A stretch of DNA of 64,000 bases from Kluyvera sp036759925. Its GTDB lineage: Bacteria; Pseudomonadota; Gammaproteobacteria; Enterobacterales; Enterobacteriaceae. The translations under genes were made by a program, and so were the position numbers. The notes under the pieces were generated by a model. The model made no database searches and had not been told where the DNA came from. It saw only the letters and a list, made by a program, of their open reading frames with translations. Positions 52,725 to 60,584 of this stretch are shown in pieces (within the stretch, counting starts at the first letter, position 1; each line of letters starts with the position of its first letter). The stretch is taken from contig NZ_JAPKIB010000001.1 of assembly GCF_036759925.1 (NCBI RefSeq), positions 248,001 through 312,000 on the forward strand, read 5' to 3'.

Positions 52725-53621
52725 CTACGGCGCCTCTTGTAGCGCCACCCGCACAAAACCATTGTTCTGCACCAGAAGATCGTGCGCTTTCCAGGCGTCC
52801 AACCCGGTGAGCACCATCAGCACCGCCGTCTTGCACTGGTGATCGCAGCTTTCCAGCGCCGCTTTCGCGACCGCCCGGCTGCACCCACCCGCTTCCATCA
52901 CGATCGCAATTTGTCGCTCAACCATGTGTGTACCGGTATCGCGGATGTCCACGCGCATATTGCTATAGACCCGACCGCTGCGGATAGCGAGCCCGGTCGT
53001 TAACATGGAGAGCACCATCTTTTGCGCGGCAATCGCCTTCGGATTGCCGTAGCCTGCCACCACTTCAGCACCCGTTTGTGGCGCAATGACAATACTGGCA
53101 AGGTCGGTTGCTTCGCTTTGTGGATTACGAGTTATCAGCGCGCGCGTTGCGCCCAGAGACCAGGCATGTCGTAGCGCGCCCCACAACCACGGTGTTTTAC
53201 CGCTGACGCTTAATGCCACCAGCATATCTTTTTGCGTGAACCCAATGGCCTGAAGATCCAGCACGCCACGGTCGTAGTCCTGCGCTGCCCCCGTCATATC
53301 ATGCAGCATCGCCAGCGCTCCGCCAGCAATCAGCCCCATGACCGGGTGTTTTTCATCCGGGGAAAATTCGTTTGCGGTGATTACCGCATTGCGCCCGGAA
53401 GCACCGGCGCCAACCATCACCACACGCCCGCCGTGGCTGAGGGTTGCCACAGCGTTATCAATCAGCAGAGTGATGTCGTCGAGGCAAGGAGTAATCGCAT
53501 CAGCAATGCGTTTATCTTCTTGATTAATCACGTTCAACATATCACGGGTAGACAGTCTATCAATCTCAGCCGTCGTTGAATTACGTCGTTCCATGACTGA
53601 ACCGGCAAGCTTAATGCTCAT
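52725..53621 (-). CDS. Divergent MurQ/SIS-domain protein
   Basis: The 298-residue protein is as long as MurQ (N-acetylmuramic acid 6-phosphate etherase) and shares STTAEIDRLST, the SIS-domain loop GAGASGRNAV, GLIAGG and a C-terminal UBA-like end. Comparing by eye, the first catalytic Glu (E83 in E. coli) is kept as E85 in ANEFS. The second (E114 in EGAED) is replaced by Ala113 in TGAAQD. The substrate may therefore differ or the protein may be a regulator of the GckR type. No murP or anmK is adjacent. AGGAG precedes the ATG. Confidence 0.75.
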   Translation of the reverse strand: MSIKLAGSVMERRNSTTAEIDRLSTRDMLNVINQEDKRIADAITPCLDDITLLIDNAVATLSHGGRVVMVGAGASGRNAVITANEFSPDEKHPVMGLIAGGALAMLHDMTGAAQDYDRGVLDLQAIGFTQKDMLVALSVSGKTPWLWGALRHAWSLGATRALITRNPQSEATDLASIVIAPQTGAEVVAGYGNPKAIAAQKMVLSMLTTGLAIRSGRVYSNMRVDIRDTGTHMVERQIAIVMEAGGCSRAVAKAALESCDHQCKTAVLMVLTGLDAWKAHDLLVQNNGFVRVALQEAP

Positions 53622-53731
53622 AAACGGACTCCTTATTATGGGTTCTGAAGCAATACTAAAGTGTTTCGTATGGATTGCTCTGCGAGAACGGTCACAAAGA
53701 GAGGTTTGGTTTTGTAAGGGAGGATAGCTTT

Positions 53732-53767
53732 ATGAAATCAGGCACATCGGCGATAATGTGTTTTTGA
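53732..53767 (+). CDS. Possible 11-codon leader peptide upstream of the dcuS-like gene
   Basis: ATG AAA to TGA encodes MKSGTSAIMCF and is preceded by GGGAGGA at a spacing of seven. It ends 22 bases before the kinase start. No attenuator hairpin was clear. Strong site and tiny frame make it worth noting, but chance is possible. Confidence 0.3.
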   Translation: MKSGTSAIMCF

Positions 53768-53789
53768 CCTCTGATAATAAAAGGTGTTA

Positions 53790-55409
53790 ATGCACGCCAT
53801 GCAGCAAACTCAGCCCCAACCAAAGCGCCCCATGAAGCTCAGTACGCTGGTGACGCTGATGGTCTGCAGCGTCATTATTTCCGTGTTACTGGTGGTTTAC
53901 GCCTTCTACTTTGTGCAGATAACCAAAGCCACCCGTTCCGGCGTAGAAGATACCGCCTTTGCCATTGCCCGTACGCTGGCCAACTCTCCGGATATCAAGC
54001 GCGGGCTGAGCGGGCCGCCGGACCACAATAGCATTCAGCCTATCGCCAGCGCCGTACAGCAGCACAACGGTTTACTGTACGCGGTTGTCACCAACATGGA
54101 CGGCGTTCGCTATTCACACCCGAACGCGCATCTGATAGGCCAGAATTTTATCGGTACCGATCTCCAGCCTGCGCTGAAAGGCAAAGAAAACCTCTCGATT
54201 AACCACGGCGTGCTGGCCGAAGCCATGCGCGTGTTCACGCCTATTTATAACGACCGGCACCAGCAGATTGGCGTGGTGATTGTCGGCATTTCGCTGCAAA
54301 AAGTGGATGAGCAGATTAGCGCCGCCCGCCAGAATGCGATTTGGTTCGTGCTGTTTAGCGCCATCGTCGGTGTATTGGGTGTCTGGGGGCTGGTGCGGGT
54401 GCTTAAAAACATCCTGTTTGGTCTCGAACCCCACGAAATTTCTAGCCTGTTCGAGCAGCGCCAGGCGATGCTGCAATCGATTCGCGAAGGGGTCATTGCC
54501 GTCGATGCCAAAGGCCGGGTGACGTTGATTAATCAGGCCGCGCGGCAAATCCTGTTTTCACCTCAGGCCCCTGCGCTGGGCGCAGTACAGCATGCGCCGC
54601 TGCTGTCGAGCCTGAAAGAGGTGCTGGACAGCGGTACGCCCGTCGAAAACCGCGAAATCGGCTGTAACGGTCGTCTGCTGCTGTGCAACACCGTGCCGGT
54701 GCTCAACAACCGCCGCGTGATTGGCGCTATCACCACCTTCCGCGACAAAACTGAAATCAGCCAGCTGATGCAGCGAATGGATGGGCTGGTCAACTATGTT
54801 GATGCCCTGCGAAGCCACTCCCATGAGTTTATGAACAAGCTGCATGTGATTCTGGGGCTGCTGCACATGAAACGCTACGATAAGCTGGAAGGTTACATTC
54901 TGCAGACCGCGCAAAACTACCAGACCGACATTGGCACCTTGCAGCATAAGATCAAATCACCGATCATTGCCGGTTTCCTGCTGGGTAAAATCAACCGGGC
55001 GAGCGATGCCGGGATCGCGCTGACGCTGGCCGAAGAGAGCCAGATCCCGGACAACGCAAATGAAGAGCAGGTTGCCGTGCTGGTAACGGTGCTGGGTAAC
55101 CTGATTGAGAACGCGCTGGATGCGATGGCGGACCAGGGCGAAGGCGAAATTGGCCTGCTGCTGCACTACCAGAATGGCTGGCTCAGCGGCGAGGTTAGCG
55201 ACGATGGCCCGGGTATTACCGCCGATCGTATCCATGCCATCTTTAATAAAGGATTTTCCACCAAAGGCGAAAACCGTGGTGTCGGGCTGTTTTTAGCCCG
55301 TCAGCAGACGGAGAATCTCGGCGGGACACTTTCCGTCGAGTCAGAGCCGGGCGTGTTTACCCAATTTTTTGTTCAAATTCCCTGGGATAGCGAGAGGACA
55401 AGCGCGTGA
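53790..55409 (+). CDS. dcuS: DcuS-like C4-dicarboxylate sensor histidine kinase
   Basis: The ATG at 53790 (AAGG five bases upstream) gives 539 residues; a GTG at 53784 is also open. With this start, the ligand residues of the E. coli DcuS periplasmic PAS fall at identical numbers: Arg107, His110, Arg147, Phe149. Helices flank that domain (about 19-42 and 182-202). A cytoplasmic PAS, the phospho-His in HSHEFMNKLH (about 345) and an HATPase domain (DDGPGI, GVGLFLARQQ) follow. It probably senses fumarate, malate or similar acids. It overlaps the regulator gene by four bases. Confidence 0.9.
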   Translation: MHAMQQTQPQPKRPMKLSTLVTLMVCSVIISVLLVVYAFYFVQITKATRSGVEDTAFAIARTLANSPDIKRGLSGPPDHNSIQPIASAVQQHNGLLYAVVTNMDGVRYSHPNAHLIGQNFIGTDLQPALKGKENLSINHGVLAEAMRVFTPIYNDRHQQIGVVIVGISLQKVDEQISAARQNAIWFVLFSAIVGVLGVWGLVRVLKNILFGLEPHEISSLFEQRQAMLQSIREGVIAVDAKGRVTLINQAARQILFSPQAPALGAVQHAPLLSSLKEVLDSGTPVENREIGCNGRLLLCNTVPVLNNRRVIGAITTFRDKTEISQLMQRMDGLVNYVDALRSHSHEFMNKLHVILGLLHMKRYDKLEGYILQTAQNYQTDIGTLQHKIKSPIIAGFLLGKINRASDAGIALTLAEESQIPDNANEEQVAVLVTVLGNLIENALDAMADQGEGEIGLLLHYQNGWLSGEVSDDGPGITADRIHAIFNKGFSTKGENRGVGLFLARQQTENLGGTLSVESEPGVFTQFFVQIPWDSERTSA

Positions 55410-56125
55410 TAAATGTTTTAATTGTCGATGATGATGCCATGGTGGCCGACCTGAACCGCTGCTACATTGAGCGCGTTGATGGGTTTGTCTGCTGTGGTAT
55501 CGCCTCCACGCTCCAGCAGGCGAAAGATAAAGTGCAGGATGCTTGCCAGACCATCGACCTGATTTTACTGGATGTCTATATGCAGCAGGACAACGGTCTG
55601 GATCTGTTGCCTATCGTGCGCGACTCGGGTCGCGCCATCGACGTGATTATGATTTCATCCGCCTCGGACGCCGCCACCGTGCAAACGTCGCTGCGCTATG
55701 GCGTGGTGGATTATCTCATCAAGCCGTTCCAGTTTCCGCGCTTTGAAGAGGCGCTGCTGAGCTGGCGTGAGAAAAAGCAGTTGATGGGTAGCCACGCCTA
55801 CTACGAGCAGGCTGACGTCGATCGCCTGCTGCACGGCGGCACGCCAGAATTAGCGGACACGAAGCGGCTGCCAAAGGGGCTCACGCCGCAGACGCTGCGC
55901 ACACTGTGTCAGTGGATAGATGCGCATCCTGAGACCGAATTTTCCACCGACGATCTGGCACAGGCGGTCAATATCTCGCGCGTGTCCTGCCGTAAATATC
56001 TTATCTGGCTGGCGCAGATTAATATTCTGTTCACCAGCATTCACTACGGCGCGACCGGCCGTCCGGTCTACCGCTACCGTTTGTTGCAGGAGCAGTATGC
56101 TCTGCTCAAACAGTACTGCCAGTAA
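55406..56125 (+). CDS. dcuR: DcuR-like response regulator
   Basis: The GTG start at 55406 overlaps the kinase stop. The 239-residue protein has a receiver with Asp56 (ILLDVYMQ) and Lys in LIKPFQ, and the CitB-type HTH of DcuR (LPKGLTPQTLRTLCQWIDAHPE then NISRVSCRKYL). In E. coli DcuR activates dcuB-fumB and frd. Its 3' end overlaps the convergent apbE by 20 bases. Confidence 0.9.
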   Translation: MINVLIVDDDAMVADLNRCYIERVDGFVCCGIASTLQQAKDKVQDACQTIDLILLDVYMQQDNGLDLLPIVRDSGRAIDVIMISSASDAATVQTSLRYGVVDYLIKPFQFPRFEEALLSWREKKQLMGSHAYYEQADVDRLLHGGTPELADTKRLPKGLTPQTLRTLCQWIDAHPETEFSTDDLAQAVNISRVSCRKYLIWLAQINILFTSIHYGATGRPVYRYRLLQEQYALLKQYCQ

Positions 56126-57071
56126 GACGGTACTCGCTGTCCAGCAGCGTAAAACGATAGAGGTGGGATGAAGAGAGCACCACCTCTTTGTTTTTGGTCA
56201 CAAAAATAGCTTCAATATCCGGGCGCGAACGCAGCGCCGCACACCCTTTTTCCACGCCCATGCCGTACATCAGCGTGGTCCAGATATCGCCGTCAATCGA
56301 GTCGGCGCTGATGATAGTCACGCTGTCCAGCTCATTATCCAGCGGATAGCCGGTGCGCGGGTCGAGAATATGGTGATAAAGCTGACCATGTTGCTCAAAG
56401 AAGCGCTCATACACGCCGGAAGTCACTACCGATTTATTCTCAATCTCCAGCGTGCCAATCATTGCTCCGGACGTGGAGAACGGTTTTTTCAGGCCAATTG
56501 ACCAGCCGCCTTCCGGCGAGCCCAGCGTCTGGACGTTACCGCCGAGATTAATCAGCCCCTGCTCAACCCCTTCCTGACGCAGATAGTCGCGTACGCGGTC
56601 AGCAATATAGCCCTTGGCAATCGCGCCAAGATCGATCTCCATACCCCTTTGCGCCAGATACACGCTGTTATCGGCGTCGTTTAGTACCACCTGTTCAGGA
56701 TTGGTGAGCGTCAGCAGGTGTGAAATTTCGTCCGCCGGCGGGACGCTGTCGCCTTTAAAACCGATACGCCAGCGCTTCACCAACGGGCCAATGGCGAGGT
56801 TAAATGCGCTTTGCGGCAGCAGGCTCGCCGATTTGGCGCATTTGATTAGAGTATAAACAGGAGCGCTAACGACGACCGGGTGCTGGCCCGCAGCGTGGTT
56901 GATATCCATCACCTGCGACTGGGCGCGGTTGACGGTAAGCAGGTCTTCATACTGTTTGATAAGGCGGAAAACGCGTGAGGCGAGCGCTTCGTTATGCGCG
57001 AAAAGCTTGAGCAGGATGGGTGACCCCATCAGTACGGCAGAATAGCTGTATACCCTTGTACTGTCTGACAT
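56106..57071 (-). CDS. apbE: Cytoplasmic ApbE-type FMN transferase
   Basis: The 321-residue protein has the ApbE core: NLAIGPLVKRW, DLGAIAKGYIADR, LINLGGNVQT, HHILDPRTGYPL and DGDIWTT. ApbE moves FMN from FAD to a Thr of the motif D-x2-S/T-G-A-T. Unlike the housekeeping lipoprotein, this copy has no signal or lipobox, so it works in the cytoplasm. The adjacent reductase carries exactly such a motif (DAISGAT), which makes it the obvious client. It lies downstream of that gene across a 77-base gap with a REP unit. Confidence 0.93.
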   Translation of the reverse strand: MSDSTRVYSYSAVLMGSPILLKLFAHNEALASRVFRLIKQYEDLLTVNRAQSQVMDINHAAGQHPVVVSAPVYTLIKCAKSASLLPQSAFNLAIGPLVKRWRIGFKGDSVPPADEISHLLTLTNPEQVVLNDADNSVYLAQRGMEIDLGAIAKGYIADRVRDYLRQEGVEQGLINLGGNVQTLGSPEGGWSIGLKKPFSTSGAMIGTLEIENKSVVTSGVYERFFEQHGQLYHHILDPRTGYPLDNELDSVTIISADSIDGDIWTTLMYGMGVEKGCAALRSRPDIEAIFVTKNKEVVLSSSHLYRFTLLDSEYRLTGSTV

Positions 57072-57099
57072 CGTTCTCCCCTCACGTGGCTGGAAACAA

Positions 57100-57127
57100 C
57101 CCGGCGTCGCTGCGCTCGGCCGGGCTA
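57100..57127. repeat. REP-type palindrome between apbE and the fumarate reductase gene
   Basis: CCCGGCGTCGC to CTCGGCCGGG is a palindromic unit of the kind common in Klebsiella and Enterobacter genomes. It lies in the intercistronic gap and may stabilise the upstream mRNA. Confidence 0.6.
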
Positions 57128-57148
57128 CGGGATGGTGCCATGGGTTAA

Positions 57149-59953
57149 TTACGCGGATTCAAGCATCGCCCAGGGTACCTGCTGCGCACGCTGTGCGGCC
57201 TGACGACCGGCAAGCGTACCAAAGATAATAATATCAGCCACCGCGTTCCCGCCAATACGGTTACCGCCGTGGATACCGCCAACCACTTCACCGGCGGCAT
57301 ACGCACCAGGGATCACCTGTTTGTTGACGTTCAGCACGCAGGTATCGGTATTGATGGTTACCCCGCCCATGGTGTGGTGTACGCCCGGCGCAATCTGGAT
57401 GGCGTGATACGGCCCTTCATTCAGCGGCGCACGCAGCGCGGTTTTGCGGCCAAACTCTTCGTCATCCTGTTTTTCGACAAAGCCGTTGTAGCGGGTTAGC
57501 GTCGCCTGGAAAACGTGCTCATCCAGACCCAGTTTAGCCGCCAGCTCAGCTGGCGTGCTGGCGCTGGTCACCAGCCCTTTGGCGATGTACTCATCCGCCG
57601 CTTTGTTTTTCACGCGAACGTGTTCATCAAACACGATGTAAGCATAGTGTTCTGGCAGCGCAATAATCGCCGCAGACACTTTGTCACGGGTCTCCATCTC
57701 GTTGAAGAAGCGGTTACCCTGCTGGTTAACCAGAATCGCCCCGCCGCCGCGAATCGACTCAGAAACCAGGTACGAGGTTTTCTGCTCAACGGTCGGGTGA
57801 ATCTGGATCTCGCCCATATCTACCGTACCGGCACCGATGCGTTCCAGCAGTGCGATACCGCCGCCGGTCGCCCCTTTATGGTTGGTGGTGACGAAGCCCG
57901 CCAGATCCGGACGGTATTTCACCACCATTTCGCTGTTGGCGCTAAAGCCGCCGGTCGCCATGATGATGCTGCGAGTCTGAATGGTGATCGTTTCCTGCTC
58001 GTCGGTCAGCAGACGCACGGCGGAGACTTCGCCTCCATCCATGACAATATCGACCACGGAGGTATCGAGCATGACATCAATCTGACGTTTTGTGACGTTA
58101 CGCACAAGGCCGCTGATCAGGTAGCCGCCTACCGCAGAGCCATCTTTTGGACGATGCGTACGGTCAATGCTCATGCCCCCGGTGGTGGTGATGTCGTTCA
58201 GCATGATGCCGCGATCCGCCAGCCATTCGATCGCCTGCGGAGCCGTTTCCACGAAGCGGCGCAGTAGTGCTGGATTATTCTTGTTTTTGCCGCCTTTCAG
58301 GGTCTCTTCATAGAACAGCTCTTTGCTGTCCTGAATCCCTTTCACCCGCTGGAAGCGCGTTTCCGCGGCGTTCATCCCGGCGGACGCTTTAATGGTGTTC
58401 CCGCCAATGGTCGGCATTTTTTCGACGATCAGCGCGCGGGCGCCGTCATCGTGCGCCTGGATAGCCGCGGCCAGACCGGCACCGCCGCTCCCGACCACTA
58501 CTACGTCGTAAGCTTTTGGTGCCGCGCTATCGCCGCCCTCTTCCGCCACCAGCGCTTTGCTGGATTTCACCATCGCTTTGGAGACGGCTTTTTTCACCGC
58601 TTCGCTCTGGCTGGTTGCCCCGGAAATGGCATCAACGTGCGGGGTATTGGCGTCCAGAATGCGTGAACGAATCTCTTCAAAGCTGGTGACGAACTCGACG
58701 TCCTGATCCACGCCGCCGGCCAGTTCAATGTCGGCGATGCGGTCGGTTTCGAGGCTAACGTTGATAATCAGTTCACCGGCTTCATCCTGCACTTTTTCAA
58801 CGAACACGCCCGGTTTGAATTTAGATACCGACATGCTCATATCGCGGATCATGGCTTCCACCAGCGAGAAACGCCACAGCGGTTCAGGGATGTTCAGCGC
58901 TTCACGCTGGGTGCTGTCGATAAACAGATCCAGCGTCTGGCCGTCGGCAATACGTTCGGCCCAATCCGGATAGGCAATACAGGCGCGACCTACGGCAATC
59001 AGGTCGTAGCCGTGTGCCATTGCGCTATCAATATCACTGTCGTTTACCACGCCGCCCACGCCCATGACCGGCACCTGCGCCAGCGTTTCAGAACGTTGGG
59101 CAACGTATTTTTCAATCAGCGGCGTTGGGTCGGTGGTGTCAACAATGGACGAACGCAGCGACGCGCCGACGGAGAAGTGCAGGTAATCCAGGCCGCGCGC
59201 GGCCAGTTTTTCCAGCAGATACATGGTGTCGTCAAAGCGGATCCCCGGCACTTCCATCTCTTCCGGCGAGAAACGATAGCCGATGATGAAGGCGTCGTCC
59301 GCATACTGGCGAACCATTTTGTGGGTGATATCCAGCACCGCCAGCGGGAACTTCGCGCGGTTATCGCGGCTGCCGCCCCACTCGTCGTCACGCTGGTTGG
59401 AGTTTGGTGAGTAGAACTGTTGGATAAGGTAAGTATTGGCGCCGTGGATCTCGACGCCATCAAAACCGGCCTGAATCGCGCGGCGTACGGCATCGCCGAA
59501 TTTACCGACCATCCCTTCCACTTCTTCAGAGGTCAGGGCCACCGGCGTTGCCGCGCCATCACGCGGTGCCGCGACGGCGCTTGGGCCAACCGGCGTACGG
59601 CCACCGATCAGTTTCGGGTCGACCATACGACCACCGTGGTAAATCTGCAGCAGCGCTTTGGAGCCTTTTGATTGAATTGCCTCAGCGATTTTCGCCAACC
59701 CGGCGATTTTGTCATCACTGTCGATACCGAGCGCGCCGGGGAACGCCAGGCCTAAATCGTCAACAAAACAACATTCGACGATGATGGTGCCAATCAGACC
59801 GGCACGCGCTCGGTAGTATTCCACCAGTTCGCTACTGACGGAGCCATCATAATAACCAGAGCAGGTTGTCATAGGCGCCATAAACAGACGGTTTTTAAGC
59901 TCGGTACCATTCGGTAAGGTACAAGAACTCAGTACGCGATGATGATTGTTCAT
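57149..59953 (-). CDS. Soluble NADH-dependent fumarate reductase (OYE, FMN-bind and FAD domains)
   Basis: The ATG at 59953 (MNNHH; TGGAG upstream) gives 934 residues. Residues about 5-360 form an Old-Yellow-Enzyme barrel that takes hydride from NADH (LLQIYHGGR, FDGVEIHGANTYL). Residues about 390-465 form an FMN_bind domain with flavinylation motif DAISGAT (Thr447). Residues about 480-920 form an FAD_binding_2 flavoprotein like flavocytochrome c fumarate reductase (VVVGSGGAGLAAA). Catalytic positions of that family are visible: QIHPT, ESIRGGG, HHTMGG and GGIHGGNRIGGNA. No signal peptide is present. The architecture matches the cytosolic NADH:fumarate oxidoreductase known from Klebsiella pneumoniae. 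Confidence 0.9.
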   Translation of the reverse strand: MNNHHRVLSSCTLPNGTELKNRLFMAPMTTCSGYYDGSVSSELVEYYRARAGLIGTIIVECCFVDDLGLAFPGALGIDSDDKIAGLAKIAEAIQSKGSKALLQIYHGGRMVDPKLIGGRTPVGPSAVAAPRDGAATPVALTSEEVEGMVGKFGDAVRRAIQAGFDGVEIHGANTYLIQQFYSPNSNQRDDEWGGSRDNRAKFPLAVLDITHKMVRQYADDAFIIGYRFSPEEMEVPGIRFDDTMYLLEKLAARGLDYLHFSVGASLRSSIVDTTDPTPLIEKYVAQRSETLAQVPVMGVGGVVNDSDIDSAMAHGYDLIAVGRACIAYPDWAERIADGQTLDLFIDSTQREALNIPEPLWRFSLVEAMIRDMSMSVSKFKPGVFVEKVQDEAGELIINVSLETDRIADIELAGGVDQDVEFVTSFEEIRSRILDANTPHVDAISGATSQSEAVKKAVSKAMVKSSKALVAEEGGDSAAPKAYDVVVVGSGGAGLAAAIQAHDDGARALIVEKMPTIGGNTIKASAGMNAAETRFQRVKGIQDSKELFYEETLKGGKNKNNPALLRRFVETAPQAIEWLADRGIMLNDITTTGGMSIDRTHRPKDGSAVGGYLISGLVRNVTKRQIDVMLDTSVVDIVMDGGEVSAVRLLTDEQETITIQTRSIIMATGGFSANSEMVVKYRPDLAGFVTTNHKGATGGGIALLERIGAGTVDMGEIQIHPTVEQKTSYLVSESIRGGGAILVNQQGNRFFNEMETRDKVSAAIIALPEHYAYIVFDEHVRVKNKAADEYIAKGLVTSASTPAELAAKLGLDEHVFQATLTRYNGFVEKQDDEEFGRKTALRAPLNEGPYHAIQIAPGVHHTMGGVTINTDTCVLNVNKQVIPGAYAAGEVVGGIHGGNRIGGNAVADIIIFGTLAGRQAAQRAQQVPWAMLESA

Positions 59954-60584
59954 AAGGGTTAACTCCAAACTTTTAAAAATTAAAATTTAAGAATTCGGGA
60001 TCGGGCTGCATTTGAGTTATTTGTTATGCCGATATCATGATATTAATATAGCGATAATTTTAGTTACTAAAGTTATTACGTTAGTTATAAAACTATTTAA
60101 TCCCTTAAATAACACACATACTCCTATGGTGTTACTAATTTAATTCTGTTTTATTCACAATTATTTAATATACATGAATACAATTATAACTTTGTTAACA
60201 GTGGTCGAACCAGTGTTTCATTATTTAAAACACCATTAAATTCAACGTGTTATATGAGATAGCCATGTGGTCAATAACTTTAAACTTAGAAATTAATTTA
60301 ACCTAACACCATTAATACCCAATAACCTAATAGGGTTATTTCCAAAAGTATAAAAATAATGCCGCGGTTGTGCTTTTTTGATCACGATCAATTGTAATAG
60401 CATCCAAAAGCGCATTATATGAGTATAAGATTTTTTAAACCTGGCGCTAAATAATATAGCGACATCGACCTTATATACAAAATTGCCAGCTGTACTTTTG
60501 AAATCTAAATAAAGTAAAAAAACTAAAAAAAGCAAAGCGGCAGTTTTAGCAAACCGAATTATTAACTACTTATAGAAGCGTAAT
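59954..60584. promoter_or_regulatory. Divergent control region of the fumarate reductase and transporter genes
   Basis: A 631-base AT-rich stretch with no supported gene. It holds a perfect FNR box (60378-60391), AGTTA repeats near the reductase (TTAGTTA at 60060 and 60081), a palindrome ATATCATGATAT (60032-60043), and inverted repeats AACAGTGGT-CGA-ACCAGTGTT (60197-60217) and AATAACC-N6-GGTTATT (60321-60340). Oxygen control by FNR and acid control by the DcuR-like regulator are the natural expectation. Confidence 0.65.
60378..60391 (+). promoter_or_regulatory. FNR box
   Basis: TTGATCACGATCAA is a perfect TTGAT-N4-ATCAA. A -10-like ATTATA (60414-60419) lies where a class II FNR promoter would place it, with the site centred about 41.5 bases before a start near 60426. 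It points toward the transporter-fumarase operon. Confidence 0.85.

Noticed and set aside
57515..58267. 250-codon frame antisense to the fumarate reductase gene
   Set aside because: His/Arg/Ala-rich mirror frame inside a clearly coding gene.
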